Origin: Rheum nobile
Taxonomy: Eukaryota > Streptophyta > Magnoliopsida > Caryophyllales > Polygonaceae
Assembly: GCA_027886185.1 (NCBI GenBank)
Contig: WOAB01000056.1
Location: forward strand, 4,278,001-4,342,000
Direction: 5' to 3'
DNA: 64,000 nt
Below are positions 1 through 11,880 of this stretch, piece by piece; position 1 is the stretch's first letter, and the number at the start of each line of letters is the position of its first letter. The notes beneath the pieces are model-generated. The model worked only from the letters and a program-made list of their open reading frames with translations. It searched no databases and was not told the DNA's origin. The position numbers and the translations under genes were made by a program.

Positions 1-118
1 TGGAGTCGAGATGAACATGGTTTTTTGCGTGAATCCTCGTACCTCGAATACTGTTGTGATATTCAAAATTGCGTGTTTGATATTCGTGTTATCAGTACAG
101 ATATTCAACGTATTTAAT

Positions 119-422
119 TAAGAGTGATGCAGTATGCTTGTGTAGTGATATTCGAAAAGTTTTGTTTGATATTCACATGTAATTCATAGATATTCATTGC
201 TACATTTGCCTTTGTCATGAATATAGAGCATGTAAATTTGTATATCAAGTCACATGCAACAACTTAGAATTTAAGAGTGATGCAGTATGCTTGTGTAGTG
301 ATATTCAAAAAATTTTGTTTGATATTCACATGTAATTCATAGATATTTATTGCTATGTTTGCCTTTGTCATGAATATCGAGCATGCAAATTTGAATATCA
401 TGTCACATGCAACAACTTAGTA
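119..422. repeat. 153-bp direct tandem duplication
   Basis: The sequence from about 119 (starting AAGAGTGATGCAGTATGC) is repeated from about 272 with few substitutions. Both copies contain the same run of ATATTCA motifs and end near ACATGCAACAACTTAG. It is part of the larger minisatellite block. Confidence 0.8.
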
Positions 423-1282
423 TTGATATTCATGCATTGTGTATACATATTCATGAAGTACTATACTCATCATTGGTATTCATTAGTTTTTCCACATGTA
501 CTATCAGGGTTGCGCATAGAGAATGATTCAAGCGAAGGACAAGGACAATGACACAAGTTGAAAGATGAAAAGAAGAATAATATAATTGTACTAAAGAAAG
601 GCATGAGAAAATGCAAGAGTTGCAACAAGTATGTATGACATGACCGTGGAAATTCTAAAAAAGATTTATAGTTTAGATATCGCATTCTTATTCTAGATAT
701 TCATGTTTTGAGTAGCGATATTCATACCTTTTGCACTTATAAGAGTTGTGCTTGTATTCGATATGTATGACATGATATTTGTATTCTAATACAAGATATT
801 CATATGCTTGATCTAGAAATTCAAGATTTGCAAGTCGATTTTCATGCGTTTAGCATTAAAAACATTTAGCTTGGTTTGGATATAAGTGATTTTTTTTTGT
901 ATTCGAATTCCACTTATAGATATTCATGTTCTTCGACTAGTTATTCATGCTATGCATTACATAATTCGTAATTTTTGTAAGGATATGAAGGGATTTGTGC
1001 TAAACTTCTAATCTTTTTATAAGTCATATTCATTCAGTCCGTGTCAATGAGAGTAAGTTGTAGCTTGTAGCTAAATTATTGTATCTAAAAACATGAATAT
1101 CATTCTATGCTGGTATAAATATCACTACATTTCACGATGAATATCATAACATGATTTTCTGTATCAACAACATGAATGTCACATAATACAAAATGGATAT
1201 TAATGATCAACAAATCATACAACACCATCAAAAAATGAAATCTCATCCAGTATGAATATTAACATTGTTATCATGAATACCA

Positions 1283-1520
1283 CCTAAACCCTAAACTCCT
1301 ACACCCTAAACCCTAAACCCCTAAACTCCAAACCCTAAACCATAAACCTTAAATCCTAAACTCCTAAACCCTAAACTCCTAAACCATAAACCCTAAATCC
1401 TAAACCTTAAGCCATAAACCCTAAACCTTAAACCCTATATGCTGAACTCCTAAACACATACACCCTAAATCTATGAACCCTAAACCCTAATCCTTAAATT
1501 CATATACACCAAACCCTAAA
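1283..1520. repeat. Degenerate interstitial telomere-like repeats
   Basis: Many copies of CCCTAAA and near variants (CCTAAACT, CCATAAACC, CCTTAAACC) stand in tandem. This is the C-rich strand of the plant telomere repeat TTTAGGG, heavily mutated. It lies inside the minisatellite block of a mobile element, so it is better read as an element component or an old repair patch than as a chromosome end. Confidence 0.8.
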
Positions 1521-1547
1521 CATAAATAAAAGCACCAAAACTAATTG

Positions 1548-1950
1548 AACATGAATATCAAAAGCATTTGTATGAATATCACATCAAACAATTTGAGTAT
1601 CAATTGCAAATAATACAAATAACACAAACAAAACACCAAAATTGATCCAACATGAATATCAACAGCATTATAATAAATATCACATCATAAAATTTGAATA
1701 TCAATTACGCAATGCATGAAACATACATCCAATATGTATATCAAAAGCATTTGTATGAATATCACATTAAATAATTTGAATATGAATTGAAAACAGTACA
1801 AATAACACCAACAAAACACCAAAATTGATCAAATATGAATTTCAACAGCATTATAGGGAATATCACGTCATAAAATTTAAATATCAACTATTCAACGCAT
1901 GAAACTTACATCCAACATGAATATAAAAAGAGTGTGTATGAATACCACAT
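1548..1950. repeat. 183-bp tandem repeat, just over two copies
   Basis: Units start near 1548, 1730 and 1913 with AACATGAATATCAAAAGC or close variants. Each continues through CACCAAAATTGATC and a second ATGAATATCA motif. Copies differ at scattered positions, so the array is not recent. Confidence 0.7.
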
Positions 1951-1986
1951 CAAACAATTTGATTATCACCTATAAAAACGTGAATA

Positions 1987-2486
1987 TCAATGAGCTTGCA
2001 CTTCACAAGTAAGGGACTGAATAGCCTGCTCTCTCTTATATAGCAGTTCTTCCAAAGCTGATATTTCTTCATCATCATGAGCCATTTTCTCTTCAGAGAA
2101 TCGCTTGAATTGTCGAGCTTCCATTTGGACCTTAGCCTTCTCTCTCTCTGAAGTCTCAAAATAATCAACATTGCCTCGTTTGCTGCAGATGAAGAGGCAT
2201 TCCTTTTCTCCTCCAATTCCAAAGACAATTCCTCAATAATATCTTGTTGATTGTTGACCATCTCACGCAATGTAGTGCACTCATTCTCAATCTCAACATG
2301 AGCAACATGGGGAATATCCAGACCTGGGACATATAATTGAGGTTTTTCCTCATATTCAGCATATTTTTGCTTTACTGATCTAATCCATGTACCTCCCAGA
2401 GAGCTGGCAGTCAAAGCACAACTACAACCACATTTATAGCATGACAATGATGCCTCTTCTCTATCCATTTTCTCCAATATCAACAA
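1987..2486 (-). pseudogene. GTD-binding (DUF593/zein-binding) domain gene fragment, frameshifted
   Basis: The minus strand encodes an N-terminal Cys pattern (SCYKCGCSC), then a stretch typical of plant GTD-binding/FLOURY1-like and myosin-binding proteins: IENECTTLREMV, then an ELSLELEEKRNASSSAANEAM segment leading to ILRLQRE. In this family the domain is a coiled coil that binds myosin XI or zein-body partners. At about 2130-2136 the AG run holds two extra bases, which throws the frame off. In the restored frame the text continues with family-typical EKAKVQMEARQFKR and SEEKMAHDDEEI segments to a stop at 1987-1989. The likely start is the ATG at 2466-2468, with an upstream in-frame ATG at 2484-2486. 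No transmembrane N-terminus is present and the gene sits inside a minisatellite-bearing element, so I read it as a captured copy that is now dead. The family call is firm; the exact paralog is unknown. Confidence 0.8.
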
Positions 2487-2489
2487 TAT

Positions 2490-3400
2490 TCAAACCTAAT
2501 TATATTTTGTCATCTCAAAACCCCCTTTGACGCTACAAATCCATATTCAGGAATCAATGGTTCCTCAGAAAACAAGAAAAATAACAGGCTAGCAATCACT
2601 CTATATCCCAATTAAGTGTTTTGGCTCCAATCACACCATATCACCAACCAAATATTATATCAAACAGTGTAACAACAAACCAAGAACCTACAATTTTCAA
2701 CAGCAAACCGTGCATAAATATCATCAGAAGCTTACCAAGATTCCTAAATTAGAAAACGAAACTTCAAGCTTAGGTCAAGAAAATCCGCCATTTCACATCC
2801 ACATTCCATCGGGGACTAAAATCAAAACAACTAATTCGATAGATGCAAATGAATAATAATCGAACGAAACGCAATTCTTGTCTACAAATAAACAAAATCC
2901 ATAGCTGAGAAACAAAAAACTCTCAACGAAAACGACGCAGTTACGCGATTAAGAAAAGAAAGGATAAGAAGATTAGAATTAAAGTACCTATCAAATACTC
3001 CACGAGAAGAATTAAATATTACAACCGAAAAGATTGAAAGAAATTGGTCGTGGATCTGAGACGACATGTGGATGAAGAACATGGAGACGAACGAGAGAGA
3101 AATAGAGGGATTGATCCTCTCCAACTTCATGTCCCTGTCGGTTTGGCTGGCGGAGATCCTAATATGTTTGTTTTGGGGTTTGAGAAAATTCATACCTGGG
3201 AGCTTGCTTGTACTGTAGGCGGCTAAGAGAATACGAGACGATGATGATGGAGAGAGTCGAAGCAAAGTTGGGGAGAATGGATGACGATGACTGCGAGACA
3301 AAACTGGGGAGACGAAGACGACTCGAGAGGTTGAAGACGAAGAGAGATTAGAGGAGATCGTGTGAATGTGAAAATGGAAAGTGAACGCTCTCGGTTAAGA
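2490..3400. other. Flank of the captured gene; no supported gene
   Basis: This stretch is upstream of the GTD-binding fragment on its strand and looks like captured 5' flank or leader: AT-rich to about 2880, then purine-rich with GACGA and GAGAGA tracts to 3380. Open frames on both strands are short, biased in composition and resemble nothing I know. No repeat ends are visible here. Confidence 0.4.
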
Positions 3401-3585
3401 ATATCCCAAAAATCACGTTAATTTGTTTCAATCGGGTGTGTGCCTCATATTGTACAATATGTGCATCCTCCTACATCCAATCCGGGCCATTGATTTGATT
3501 CTAATATAAAAACTCTTATTTGTACTTTCGTTTTATCCTAAATGGCTGTTTACCAGAACCGAATTCTTATATATATATCTAAGAT
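3400..3585 (-). mobile_element. Terminal module of the minisatellite/gene-capture element family
   Basis: Read on the minus strand this end runs TATATATATAAGAATTCGG, then TTCTGGTAAACAGCC, a segment matching ATCAATGG..., a TGCACATAT segment, and AAAATCACG before the interior. The same order occurs at 14985-15160 (plus strand), and shorter matches occur at 14880-14960 and 34780-34935 (minus strand). The element lies in an AT run. Whether it is Helitron-type (TC...CTRR, A/T target) or MULE-type is not decided by what I can see. Confidence 0.6.
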
Positions 3586-4270
3586 AATTTGAAAGTTGCT
3601 TTAATTAACCGTGACGGTTCGCAAATTGGTAATTGTCTGCTTTAAAATAATTGATGACATCGATCGCTGGAAAATTATCTCTTCAGGGGGCATGGACATT
3701 GATCGCGTTAGTACACCAAAATCCCGTATGAAAAGACCTACAACCCGCCCACGAACAACAATGCGTGTCTTAGAGATTTTTTTGTGGAATGAAGCGTACA
3801 CTAATATATCGAATCTAAAACCTTTCCAATATCAACCAACTCTACGTCCATTAGGCTATCCCAATTATAACAATTTAGTCTTATTTTGTATTCATTTTTG
3901 TTGGGGACTAACCCTTAGCAAATTGCTATTGGTTTTTATTAAATAAAAAGTTAAAACTATCCCTGATCCCTATATTCAGAAAATGTCACAAACATGATCT
4001 CACTACATATAGAATTGGGTGCATATATATGTAGTTCTTTCCCACTTTTTTAACCGTTAGTTACCCATTATATTACAGGCCTATTTAGCGCCCATATATC
4101 TGGCAGGTCTCACTGTATTAGTACTGGGTTGTACACGTACATGTAATTTTAAATAAATAATATTTTTTTTTTTTTTTGAATTTTTATGAAAAATATATTC
4201 AGGATGTAATTACAAAATTTTAGACCCGGACAAGCCTAGGCCAAAAAAAACCCCTTCATTGACAAATAAG

Positions 4271-4886
4271 TAGAGCTGTCAATCAGGTCTGTCAAGTCGG
4301 GTTCGGTTCGGTTATTTTCGGTTCGGATTGAGAACGGGTTGGGTCATTTCGGATAACAGGTCAAGCCGGTCGGGTCAATACAGGTCAGCGGGCGGTTCGG
4401 GTTAACCAACGGGTCAAGAGCGTCATTTTTAAAATATTTTGTCCGCTATTTAAATATTATTAAATAGTTAAAAACTAATTTAAATATGTCAAAATAAGTT
4501 GAAATGGATTAAAATAATAATAATATTATTAATTATTTTAATGTAATTGATATTAGTAGACCAAAATCATATTTTATTTTTATTTTTTATTTATTAATTT
4601 ATAAATTTCTACATTATAAAAAATTATATAAGTACAATAATGTTCTTTTTTTAGGATATTAAGCATATTATCATTATTTATATGTCATTTATCATATTAT
4701 TTTATGTTATATTTTATTAATACTCCACATTTATTCGTTAATCGGGTCGGGTTCGGTCTCGGTAACTTCGGGTTCGGTAACTTCGGGTTCGGTAACTTCG
4801 GGTTATCAAAAATTTCGGTCAGGTCGGGTCCAAAAGCGGGTCGGTCAGGTCGGTAAAACGGGTTCGATAACTTTTTGACAGCTCTA
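4271..4886. mobile_element. hAT-type MITE, 616 bp, with 8-bp target duplication
   Basis: Perfect 12-bp terminal inverted repeats (TAGAGCTGTCAA at 4271, TTGACAGCTCTA ending at 4886) are flanked by the 8-bp direct repeat CAAATAAG at 4263-4270 and 4887-4894. The paralogous segment near 24630 reads straight through as CATTGACAAATAAGAGATATG, an empty site. The ends carry degenerate tandem copies of TCGGGTTCGGT and its variants around an AT-rich core. No transposase frame is present, so it must have been moved by an hAT transposase in trans. Confidence 0.92.
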
Positions 4887-4949
4887 CAAATAAGAGATAT
4901 GTGTGCTCAAAAATCGATCAAGACATGTGTGGACACAATTAAAAAGACA

Positions 4950-5730
4950 ATTATTTTTTCTGGAATAAGGACAATAATCATAAACCATTAATAGGCTAGA
5001 ATAAAATCTATAAACCAATAAGTAAAGGTGGACTGTGAATAAGGAAAAAATGAGGACATGAACAAAACATTATAAATAAAATTACTATGGAAAATACTAG
5101 CTGACTCAACCAATATTTGGGTCAAATTAATCACATAAAAATATCTAAAAACAAAATCAATCCTCACCTATGAAAGAAAGCAAAACACAAAATACGCTTG
5201 GCAATGGAGTAACCTTACTAAATTACTACCATAATTTAAAAAAAGAATCCACTGGGAACCGGTGAATGGCTGGATATATATATCATTCGGGATCATTTGG
5301 GCCAACCCGTCTCTATGGCCAATGGATCCCTGAAAAATATCTCCCCAATCCTAGCTGAAGCAATTTCAATGCGATATGAGATTCAAAATGCTATCCAGTT
5401 AGAGATCTCAGATATTGAGATCGAAAGCGATAATATATGCCTTATCAATGCCTTAAACGGTAAATGAGACTGCCCATGGAAAATTGAGCTTGTTGTCTCT
5501 GACATCATGTTCGACTTGCGACAATTCTCTTTCTCTCACATTTCTCATATTTATTGGGAAATTAATACTATGGCTAACTATATCGCTAAACTCTACCACA
5601 AATAAATTTCATCAAACTGTGCAGCCATTTCAGATCTTAATAATCTCATCTGCAAGGATGCTTTAGGACGGCCCACCTCGAGATAGAGAAGTCTCCCTAA
5701 TTTCTTTCCTTATAAAAAAAAAAAAAAAAG
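4950..5730 (+). pseudogene. 5'-truncated L1 LINE with RNase H-domain end and poly(A)
   Basis: Around 5290-5470 the plus strand encodes a stretch typical of the LINE RNase H (RVT_3) domain (DHLGQPVSMANGS, then AEAISMRYEIQNA and IESDNICLINALNG). A stop follows, then a C-terminal block ending HIYWEINTMANYIAK, close to the usual 'REANQVADYLAK' ending of plant L1 elements. A poly(A) run of about 16 bases lies near 5714-5729. The paralogous segment at 24700-24735 lacks this insert. The likely short target duplication is AAAAAGAC (left) and AAAAAGAT (right), inferred by eye. The 5' boundary near 4950 is approximate, and 4950-5235 has no recognisable domain. Confidence 0.75.
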
Positions 5731-6100
5731 ATGCCCCAAGATCACCTCACGTTTTTCATCGGGTGGAGCCAGGACTCATCCAAATGTTTAATAGGCCTCA
5801 TGCAAAATAAAATACAAGGATCTAATAATTATAAAATATAACACTCCAATAAATTAATAATTTTTCTAGTTAAAATATTAAAGTATAAGTATAAAATAAT
5901 TGAAAAATAATATATAAGATAATTACAGAAAATAAATGAAGATAAATCAAATTACTTCCTCATGTTCAAAAAAATCCTTATATTTTGTACATAATATTTC
6001 TCAATTTAATTTTATATAATATGTGAGTAAATTTCTTTTCATTTGGATTTCTAATTTATTTTTACCTTATATTTATTGCGGGAGTTATTTTTTTATTTTG

Positions 6101-6963
6101 TGTAGAATCGAGTGTGTTAGTACAAGGAACAGTATAACTGTTCCTTGGACAGCGGAATATTATAATAGAAAACAGAGTAACGAACAGAGTTCCTTAGAGA
6201 GGAAAACTCAATCGACCTACTAGTTGACTGAGAAAAACCTCTACCTCTAGGTTTCCCTAGTAGGAATTCAAATGTCTACTTGTGTTATTAATCCTGGAAT
6301 TACAATCAAGCAAGTCGTATCTCAATCTAGTTTACCCCTAGATATCTAGACTTCTTATTGTAACGTTTCTAACAACACCTACGACAATCAAAACCTTAAC
6401 AAGCACTCAACTTACCAAAGTCTCATCCTTGTAAGTTCTTCTCCTTCACCGAATGCTCAAAGCTCTGTCAAAATGCCGTAGTTGCTTGTGAAATGAAGTT
6501 GACGACTTCCTTTCTTATAGTCTAGAAATCCTAAATGATTTACCCTAGTTTTACTTAAGGAAAATCAGATAAAATACTCCTATACAATCTTTTCTTATCC
6601 TTTCTAACAATAAGATCTTCAACAACTTTATCTCTTGCGGCCCAAGTTGTTTCTTCAAGATATCTTTTCATAAATATGAGATTCGGCAAATTGTAAGGGC
6701 GACAGCGCGCACGTCTCTTCGTTCTTTGACGTTGTTCCCTTCCTTTTCCTGTTCACAACCGCGCGTCTTCATTTCCTGTTTGTTCCAGCGCGTTGTTCCA
6801 TTGTTGACTTCTTTGTTCCTTTCAATCTCTGTTTTGATTCATCACATGGTTTTCATCGTTCCTTTAATTCATCTATTCCTGAAACTCATAGTCACACTAA
6901 AAACCATCAAATGCCATTGAGTTTATCATAATCAAAACTAGAGGGAACATCATCGTTCCAACA
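6101..6963 (-). mobile_element. Ty1/copia solo LTR (same family as 58359-59253)
   Basis: The sequence starts TGTAGAATCGAGTGTGTTAG and ends TCATCGTTCCAACA. It is the reverse complement of the 58359-59253 LTR over its length: shared GGAACAG, ACTAGTTGACTGAG, the CTAGAGGTAGAGG-type segment, and TAGATATCTAGACTTC. TTTTG precedes it and TTTTTG follows, a near-perfect target duplication with one extra T. Copy B at about 25105 has TATTTTGGATATAAAATG, the empty site. No internal region is present, so this is a product of LTR-LTR recombination. On its own strand it is transcriptionally minus. Confidence 0.85.
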
Positions 6964-8139
6964 TTTTTGATATAAAATTAAGTTTTTATATTTCTTACAT
7001 TTCTTTTATTTTTGAGGGCAAAGAGCTTTTAAAGGCAAACCAAGCTCTCGTTCACTAGAGCAATTTTACTTTTTTTTTTAAATATTTTTTCTATTAATTA
7101 ATTACATATTACTATCTAATATTGGGTTTGATTATCCTTCAACTATGCCCCCACTGGGATTTTCAAAGAAATAATAAAAAAATATTTTAATTTTTTTTTC
7201 ATTACAAATTTTCAAGATTATTAAGTATTTTTTAAAAAATTAATTATGAATTTGTTAAGTGTAATCCTTAAAAATACTAAAAAAACACTACTTTATCTAA
7301 ATTTACACACAAGTTTTTCGATAAAAAATACACTATCTTCTCTATATCTATCTTTATTAATGCTAGAACTTTTGAAATTTAGAGTTTATGAGTTTAGAAA
7401 TTTTAAAATTATTTTTTTAAATAAATTTGTTGAAATTATGCAGAGAAATTAAATAGTAAGTAATGAGGAATTTTGTTTAAATTGTATAATTTTTGGATCA
7501 GTTTTGAGCATAATTCCATTTTTTGGTTTAAATATAGGGTTTATTGTTTAAAATTGGGATTGAGTGTATAAGGTAGACGATAGACTTTGTGTAAACAAAA
7601 AAAATTAGCCACATACTAAAATATCCCATTTATAGAAAAACATAAAATTAATGAGACTTTTTATTTATATTATCTAAATTCAACGTGATACATTTTTTTG
7701 TTCGAGTTGGTGAGTTAATTGATTTTTTCTATTATCACTTTAGAGTAATTTGTATTTAGACGAACCTTTGTATTTAACTCAATAATATAAAAAAACAAAT
7801 TTGACTTAAAATTATTTGATTAGCGTTTGTAATTTTGTTTCCAGCATTTTCACGGTGTCCCAAGGTCACCTCACGTTTTTCACGTTGGGTTTATTTCGGT
7901 ACGAGCTAGTGTGACTTATTTAATTATTGAGTAGAGGTACGAGTGTGACTTTTCATAATTTTGAGCTGAGGTACGAGTGTGACTTGATAGTTTGGTGTTG
8001 GGTCAATTTCGTAGTACATAGTTGGCGTATTTGAAATTAAGTTCGTAAGTTTTTCATAACAAAATTTGGCACTTTTCAAACCAAAGAGTTAGAATTAGTT
8101 TACTAAGAATTAGGATGTGGTCTAACCTAAATCATTATT

Positions 8140-10250
8140 ATCGACAATTATAAAAAAAAAACGTTTAAGACAGGGTGAAGGACCCTACTATGACTAACAT
8201 TGTCATTCAAACATAAATTACGTAAAGTAGTTAAACTACAATATTTAAAAGCAAGAAAGTCTGCAACCTGATTAACTTCTTGGAAATAGTAACAAATTTT
8301 AACGTCCTCAAAATAAGCTAGGAATCTTCTAGTGTCATTGATGATCATATCGATTTTTCAGGGTATATCTCATAAACCTTGTAGAGCATTGATGAAGGTA
8401 AGGTTATCACCTTCAATTGTAAGGTCTTGTGTATTTACAGCTAAAAAATAAGTAGTTAATGTCTTCATTTGCTTCTCTGCAAAGAACACATTTAGTTGGA
8501 ACTCTGTTATAGTACATGTTTAATGTTTCATTAGTGGGGAGTGAATCTAAGCAAGCTTTCCATAAGAAGTGTTTGATTTTAGGTGATAAATTTAATTCCC
8601 ATATTAACGACAAGTTAACACTAGAAAAAGCACCCATGTTATTCTGAAGTGAATGTACTGCCGATTTTACTGAGTATTTCCCATTAGGTGAAGGTTACCA
8701 TACTAAATGGTCCTCCAGGTGATGTAGTGAGATTTGTATCTTTTTTATTCTTTCAACCATGTGATGTGAAAGAGAGTTGTTTAACAGCGGGTAGTTCCAT
8801 TCCTTATTATCTGTTATATATAAGGATGCCTTTATAGCCATATTATTAAGATTCAGAGCTTCATTTAATGTTTTGTTTCTCAACCATTTATCATTCCTGA
8901 AATCAATAGTCTTACCATTTTCTAATTTCCATATGAGTTGTCCTTGAAATTCCTTCATGAGACTAAGTAATCTCGTAAATTGCCATGAATTTTTTTTTTT
9001 GGAGGGAGAACAGACAGTCTTCCTTGATATATTTTTCATTAACCAGACAGACCCATGCATTCTGTTAGGATTTCCCAGAATAATTTCATTTGTAATGCTT
9101 TATTGTTGACTTTCGTTGTATGGAAACCCAAACCTTCTTCTTTTGGAGTGCCAATACGATCCCAACTGATGAGTGGATGGAAACTTGATGATTCCATTTT
9201 GTTCCAAAAGAATGATCTATTAATCTTATCAATCTCCTTAAGAATCCCTTTGGGTAAAAGGAAGCTTTGCATCATGAAATTTACTTTGGAGATTAAATTA
9301 GCTTGAATGAGAACAACTATACCAGATTGGGAGATGGAGTTAGCTTTTCATTTAAAAAGTTGTTTTTAAGAGACGTGATGGCATCTTGAAAAGTTGTATT
9401 GTGAACACGCCCCCTAATGATTAGAATCCCTAGATATTTTTCCAAATTTGTTGTAATGGAAACTTGTAGAATTCCTGCCAAAAGGGATGATGATGATGTG
9501 TGTGTGTGTGGGGGGGGGGGGGGGGGGGGGGGGGGGTGGGTGGGGGGGTATATTGGATGAAAATTGTACAAAGCTTTTGTGAGAGTTGATCATTAGTCTT
9601 ATTTTCTCAAAGAAGTCTTCTAGAATTGTTTTGATATACATTGTAGATGAAACATCTTGATCAGTAAGGATAAGAGCATCATCTTCTAAAGTAAGAAATG
9701 GGATTAGGGCACCATTTCTAACTAACTTGATACCCACCTTTGGATTGAGTTTTTTTGATTCAATGGCTAAAGATCTTGCTAGATATTTCATAGCAACAAC
9801 GATTATTTAAGGGGCATAGGGTCACCTTGTCTAATAGCACAAGTAGGCTTATGTATATGACTGGGTTCATTGTTAACAATAACCGAGAATGAAGCAGTAG
9901 TGATGCATGCCATAATTAATTTCACAAAATTTTCGTGAAAATCAAAAGAGAGTAGAATGTGTTCAATGAAGTCACATCGTATCTTTTCATAGGCTTTTTC
10001 TAAGTCTAATTTTACTGCCATCCAGCTTTGCTTTTCATTTTTTTTTCATATGAAAAAAAGAAAGATTTCATGAGTTAATATATTGTCCTGGATTAGTATG
10101 CCTTCCACAAAAGCTCCTTGAAGGGGGTGTGTCAATTGGGTAAGTAATGCTTTTAACTTATTTGCAAGTATTTTTAATGATTTTATATGTTGTGTTACAG
10201 AGACTGATGGGTCTGAAGGGGTTAATATTAAGGGTGAATCCACTTTTGGT
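8140..10250 (-). pseudogene. L1-type LINE reverse transcriptase remnant, 5' truncated
   Basis: Read on the minus strand the domains follow the usual L1 order. RT palm pieces lie at 10243-9803 (AVKLDLEKAYEKI, then CAIRQGDPM) and 9791-9570 (ARSLAIESKK, and LEDDALIL where F(A/V)DD is usual). The RT-thumb/connection follows at 9275-8695 (RSFFWNKMES, ISWDRIGTPKEEGLGF, WKLENGKTIDFRNDKWL), then zf-RVT at 8637-8413 (PKIKHFLWKACLDSLPTNE, VPTKCVLC), and the RNase H end at 8348-8148 (FQEVNQVADFLAF). Frames are broken at several points (near 9800, near 9400, 9040 and 8690), and the palm core between RQGDP and the ARSL block is deleted. The APE endonuclease and ORF1 are absent. A long poly-G tract has grown inside it at 9510. 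It is dead. Confidence 0.88.
9491..9548 (+). repeat. (TG)n run leading into a 27-base G tract
   Basis: TGATGATG is followed by (TG) repeats, then 27 consecutive G, then T, GGG, T and seven G. The plus strand could form G-quadruplexes. It interrupts the LINE RT frame, where the complement reads as a meaningless polyproline run. Such a tract is also prone to length error in sequencing. Confidence 0.9.
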
Positions 10251-10259
10251 ATGAGTGCA

Positions 10260-11880
10260 ATACTATAAGAGCCCCAAATCGAGGTGTTATAGTGCCGTGA
10301 ATCCCGAAGGGTTCACAAGGCGTTAGGGGATAAAATATAAAACGAATACCCAATAGAAAGTAAACAAGTTTTATAAAACCCTGATGTTACAATCGTGCAT
10401 AAAACATAGTTTCTAAGTCCCAGAGTTAATGACATACAAATACAACTTTATAAGAATTAGAACTCTACAGTAATTTACGCAAAAAAAGTCAAAGCCTAAA
10501 TCTCGTATGTAACACGTTTCTAACAACCAGTTGAAAAACTCTATAGTATTGTAGCGGAAATATAATGATCAACCAGTTCAAAAACTTCTAAAATAGAATC
10601 AACCCAAATTCTCACAGAGTTAGTCCTAACATCGTGTCCATCTTGCCTGACCTCCACACAGTTCCTGGATTAAAGAGTACCTGACCATGCATAAAACATA
10701 GCCAGCCCCCATGATAATGGGGGTTAGTCTTCAACCAGACTAACAAGTTGTATAAGCAACTTATACATGCAGTAGCATATGTAAGAGATCAGAGATAAGC
10801 AATACGCAGATACACAAGAAGATTTATAGTTAAATATACCACAATCAAAATTCTATTATACATGTACAGCTATAAATGATGATGACATAACAAGAAAGTA
10901 TCATTTCTAAAAATTTTAGATATGCAAGAAAAGTTGCAGTTGAAGCAAGTCAGAACAAGAACGTATATCAAATCCATATACGACACTATTAGACCTTATC
11001 AACAATGTACAACTAAACATATGCATATCATACTTATAGAGAACACAATACCAAGTCAGGAAACACCACTTAATTTCCAATCAAGTCACAGATTACACGG
11101 CATGAAAGAGATCGTTCGAAATCTATACTCAATTATATTTTTTTCTTTTAAAGAAAACTAATTAATTAAAACTCGAAAGCAAAAATGTTTCGAAAACATG
11201 CCCAAGACTCCCTTGGACACAAAGGTACCTTCTGACCCGTATCGCGGGTAATATTACCTCTACCAACGGGTCAGAAACGGGGCCACTGATCAGGTGACCC
11301 GACCTCCCCTAGAATGGTAGAGCACTCCATCGACTAGTTCTAGTCGGATAGAACCCTTAGTCGAGGAGCGTATCAGAAGAACACAATTTAAAATCATTCG
11401 GGATCGGAACCATCCTTACCCGCAAGTGTCACATTTCTCAATCCAACCAACATATTATTTTATTTCAATACGAATGTACCACAAGATTCATCCATACGAT
11501 CATCATGTCCATATCACCATATCATCTTAACACAATCAACATCCATTTATCGACACGTCAACCATACAAAGACAATGTGGTTCTCAATATACGTATATAC
11601 ACACATGTTTAAGATACGAACCAACTAGTTAAACATTAAGTCATGATACAAGATTCAATACTCATGCATAATCCAAGATTTAATATTCATGCGTAATCCA
11701 AGACTCTAAACTTAAGCTACAACATGTCAATCCATACAATCGTCATCCATAGTCACATTCATCATTCATTTATCAACACAACATGAGTGTAACGAAATGA
11801 GAAAATCAACATACATAGACACATACCTAAAACACGGACAAATAACTCAATACTCACACAACATCAATAATTCTAACTTA
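10260..11880. repeat. Probable LTR-retrotransposon LTR remnant, non-coding
   Basis: The sequence beginning near 10282 (TGTTATAGTGCCGTGAATCC) has the style of a gypsy LTR, with a bottom-strand CACCTCGATTTGGGGC motif at the left edge, as in Tekay/Del LTRs. No terminal pair or target duplication could be matched. Open frames are short and unlike any protein I know. A Harbinger element begins at its right edge. Confidence 0.35.

Larger units (their letters stand above)
1..1986. repeat. ATATTCATG-type minisatellite block
   Basis: The stretch is AT-rich and dominated by scattered copies of GATATTCATG. They read forward up to about 960 and as the complement (CATGAATATC) from about 1085 on, so the block is inverted around roughly 1000. 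It contains a direct duplication (119-422), degenerate telomere-like repeats (1283-1520) and a 183-bp tandem repeat (1548-1950). The same motif recurs at 14250-14590, 16600-17520 and 33715-34190, each time next to the same type of terminal sequence, so it is one arm of a repeated mobile element rather than simple-sequence noise. No coding capacity is seen. Confidence 0.75.
3806..8090. repeat. Duplicated segment, copy A (paralog of 23670-26125)
   Basis: Copy A and copy B share long collinear stretches: AACCTTTCCAA(T/A)ATCAACC at 3818 and 23676, the GCCCCAAGATCACCTCAC region at 5733 and 24732, the TTTCTTACAT region at 6990 and 25125, and GGTGTTGGGTCAATTT at 7990 and 26030. Divergence is moderate with many small indels. 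Copy A is longer because it carries three insertions (4271-4886, about 4950-5730 and 6101-6963) that are absent from copy B. No coding sequence of its own is recognisable, so the duplicated unit is probably an old repeat or intergenic DNA. Confidence 0.75.

Noticed and set aside
470..685. Short frame with hydrophobic residues, minus strand
   Set aside because: It lies in the minisatellite block and its composition reflects AT-rich repeats. There is no family resemblance.
2882..3301. 139-codon minus-strand frame near the captured gene
   Set aside because: Ser/Phe-rich, no recognisable domain. More likely leader or flank of the captured fragment.
9317..9791. Polyproline protein
   Set aside because: The prolines and HTHT come from the complement of the (TG)n-G27 tract inside the LINE.
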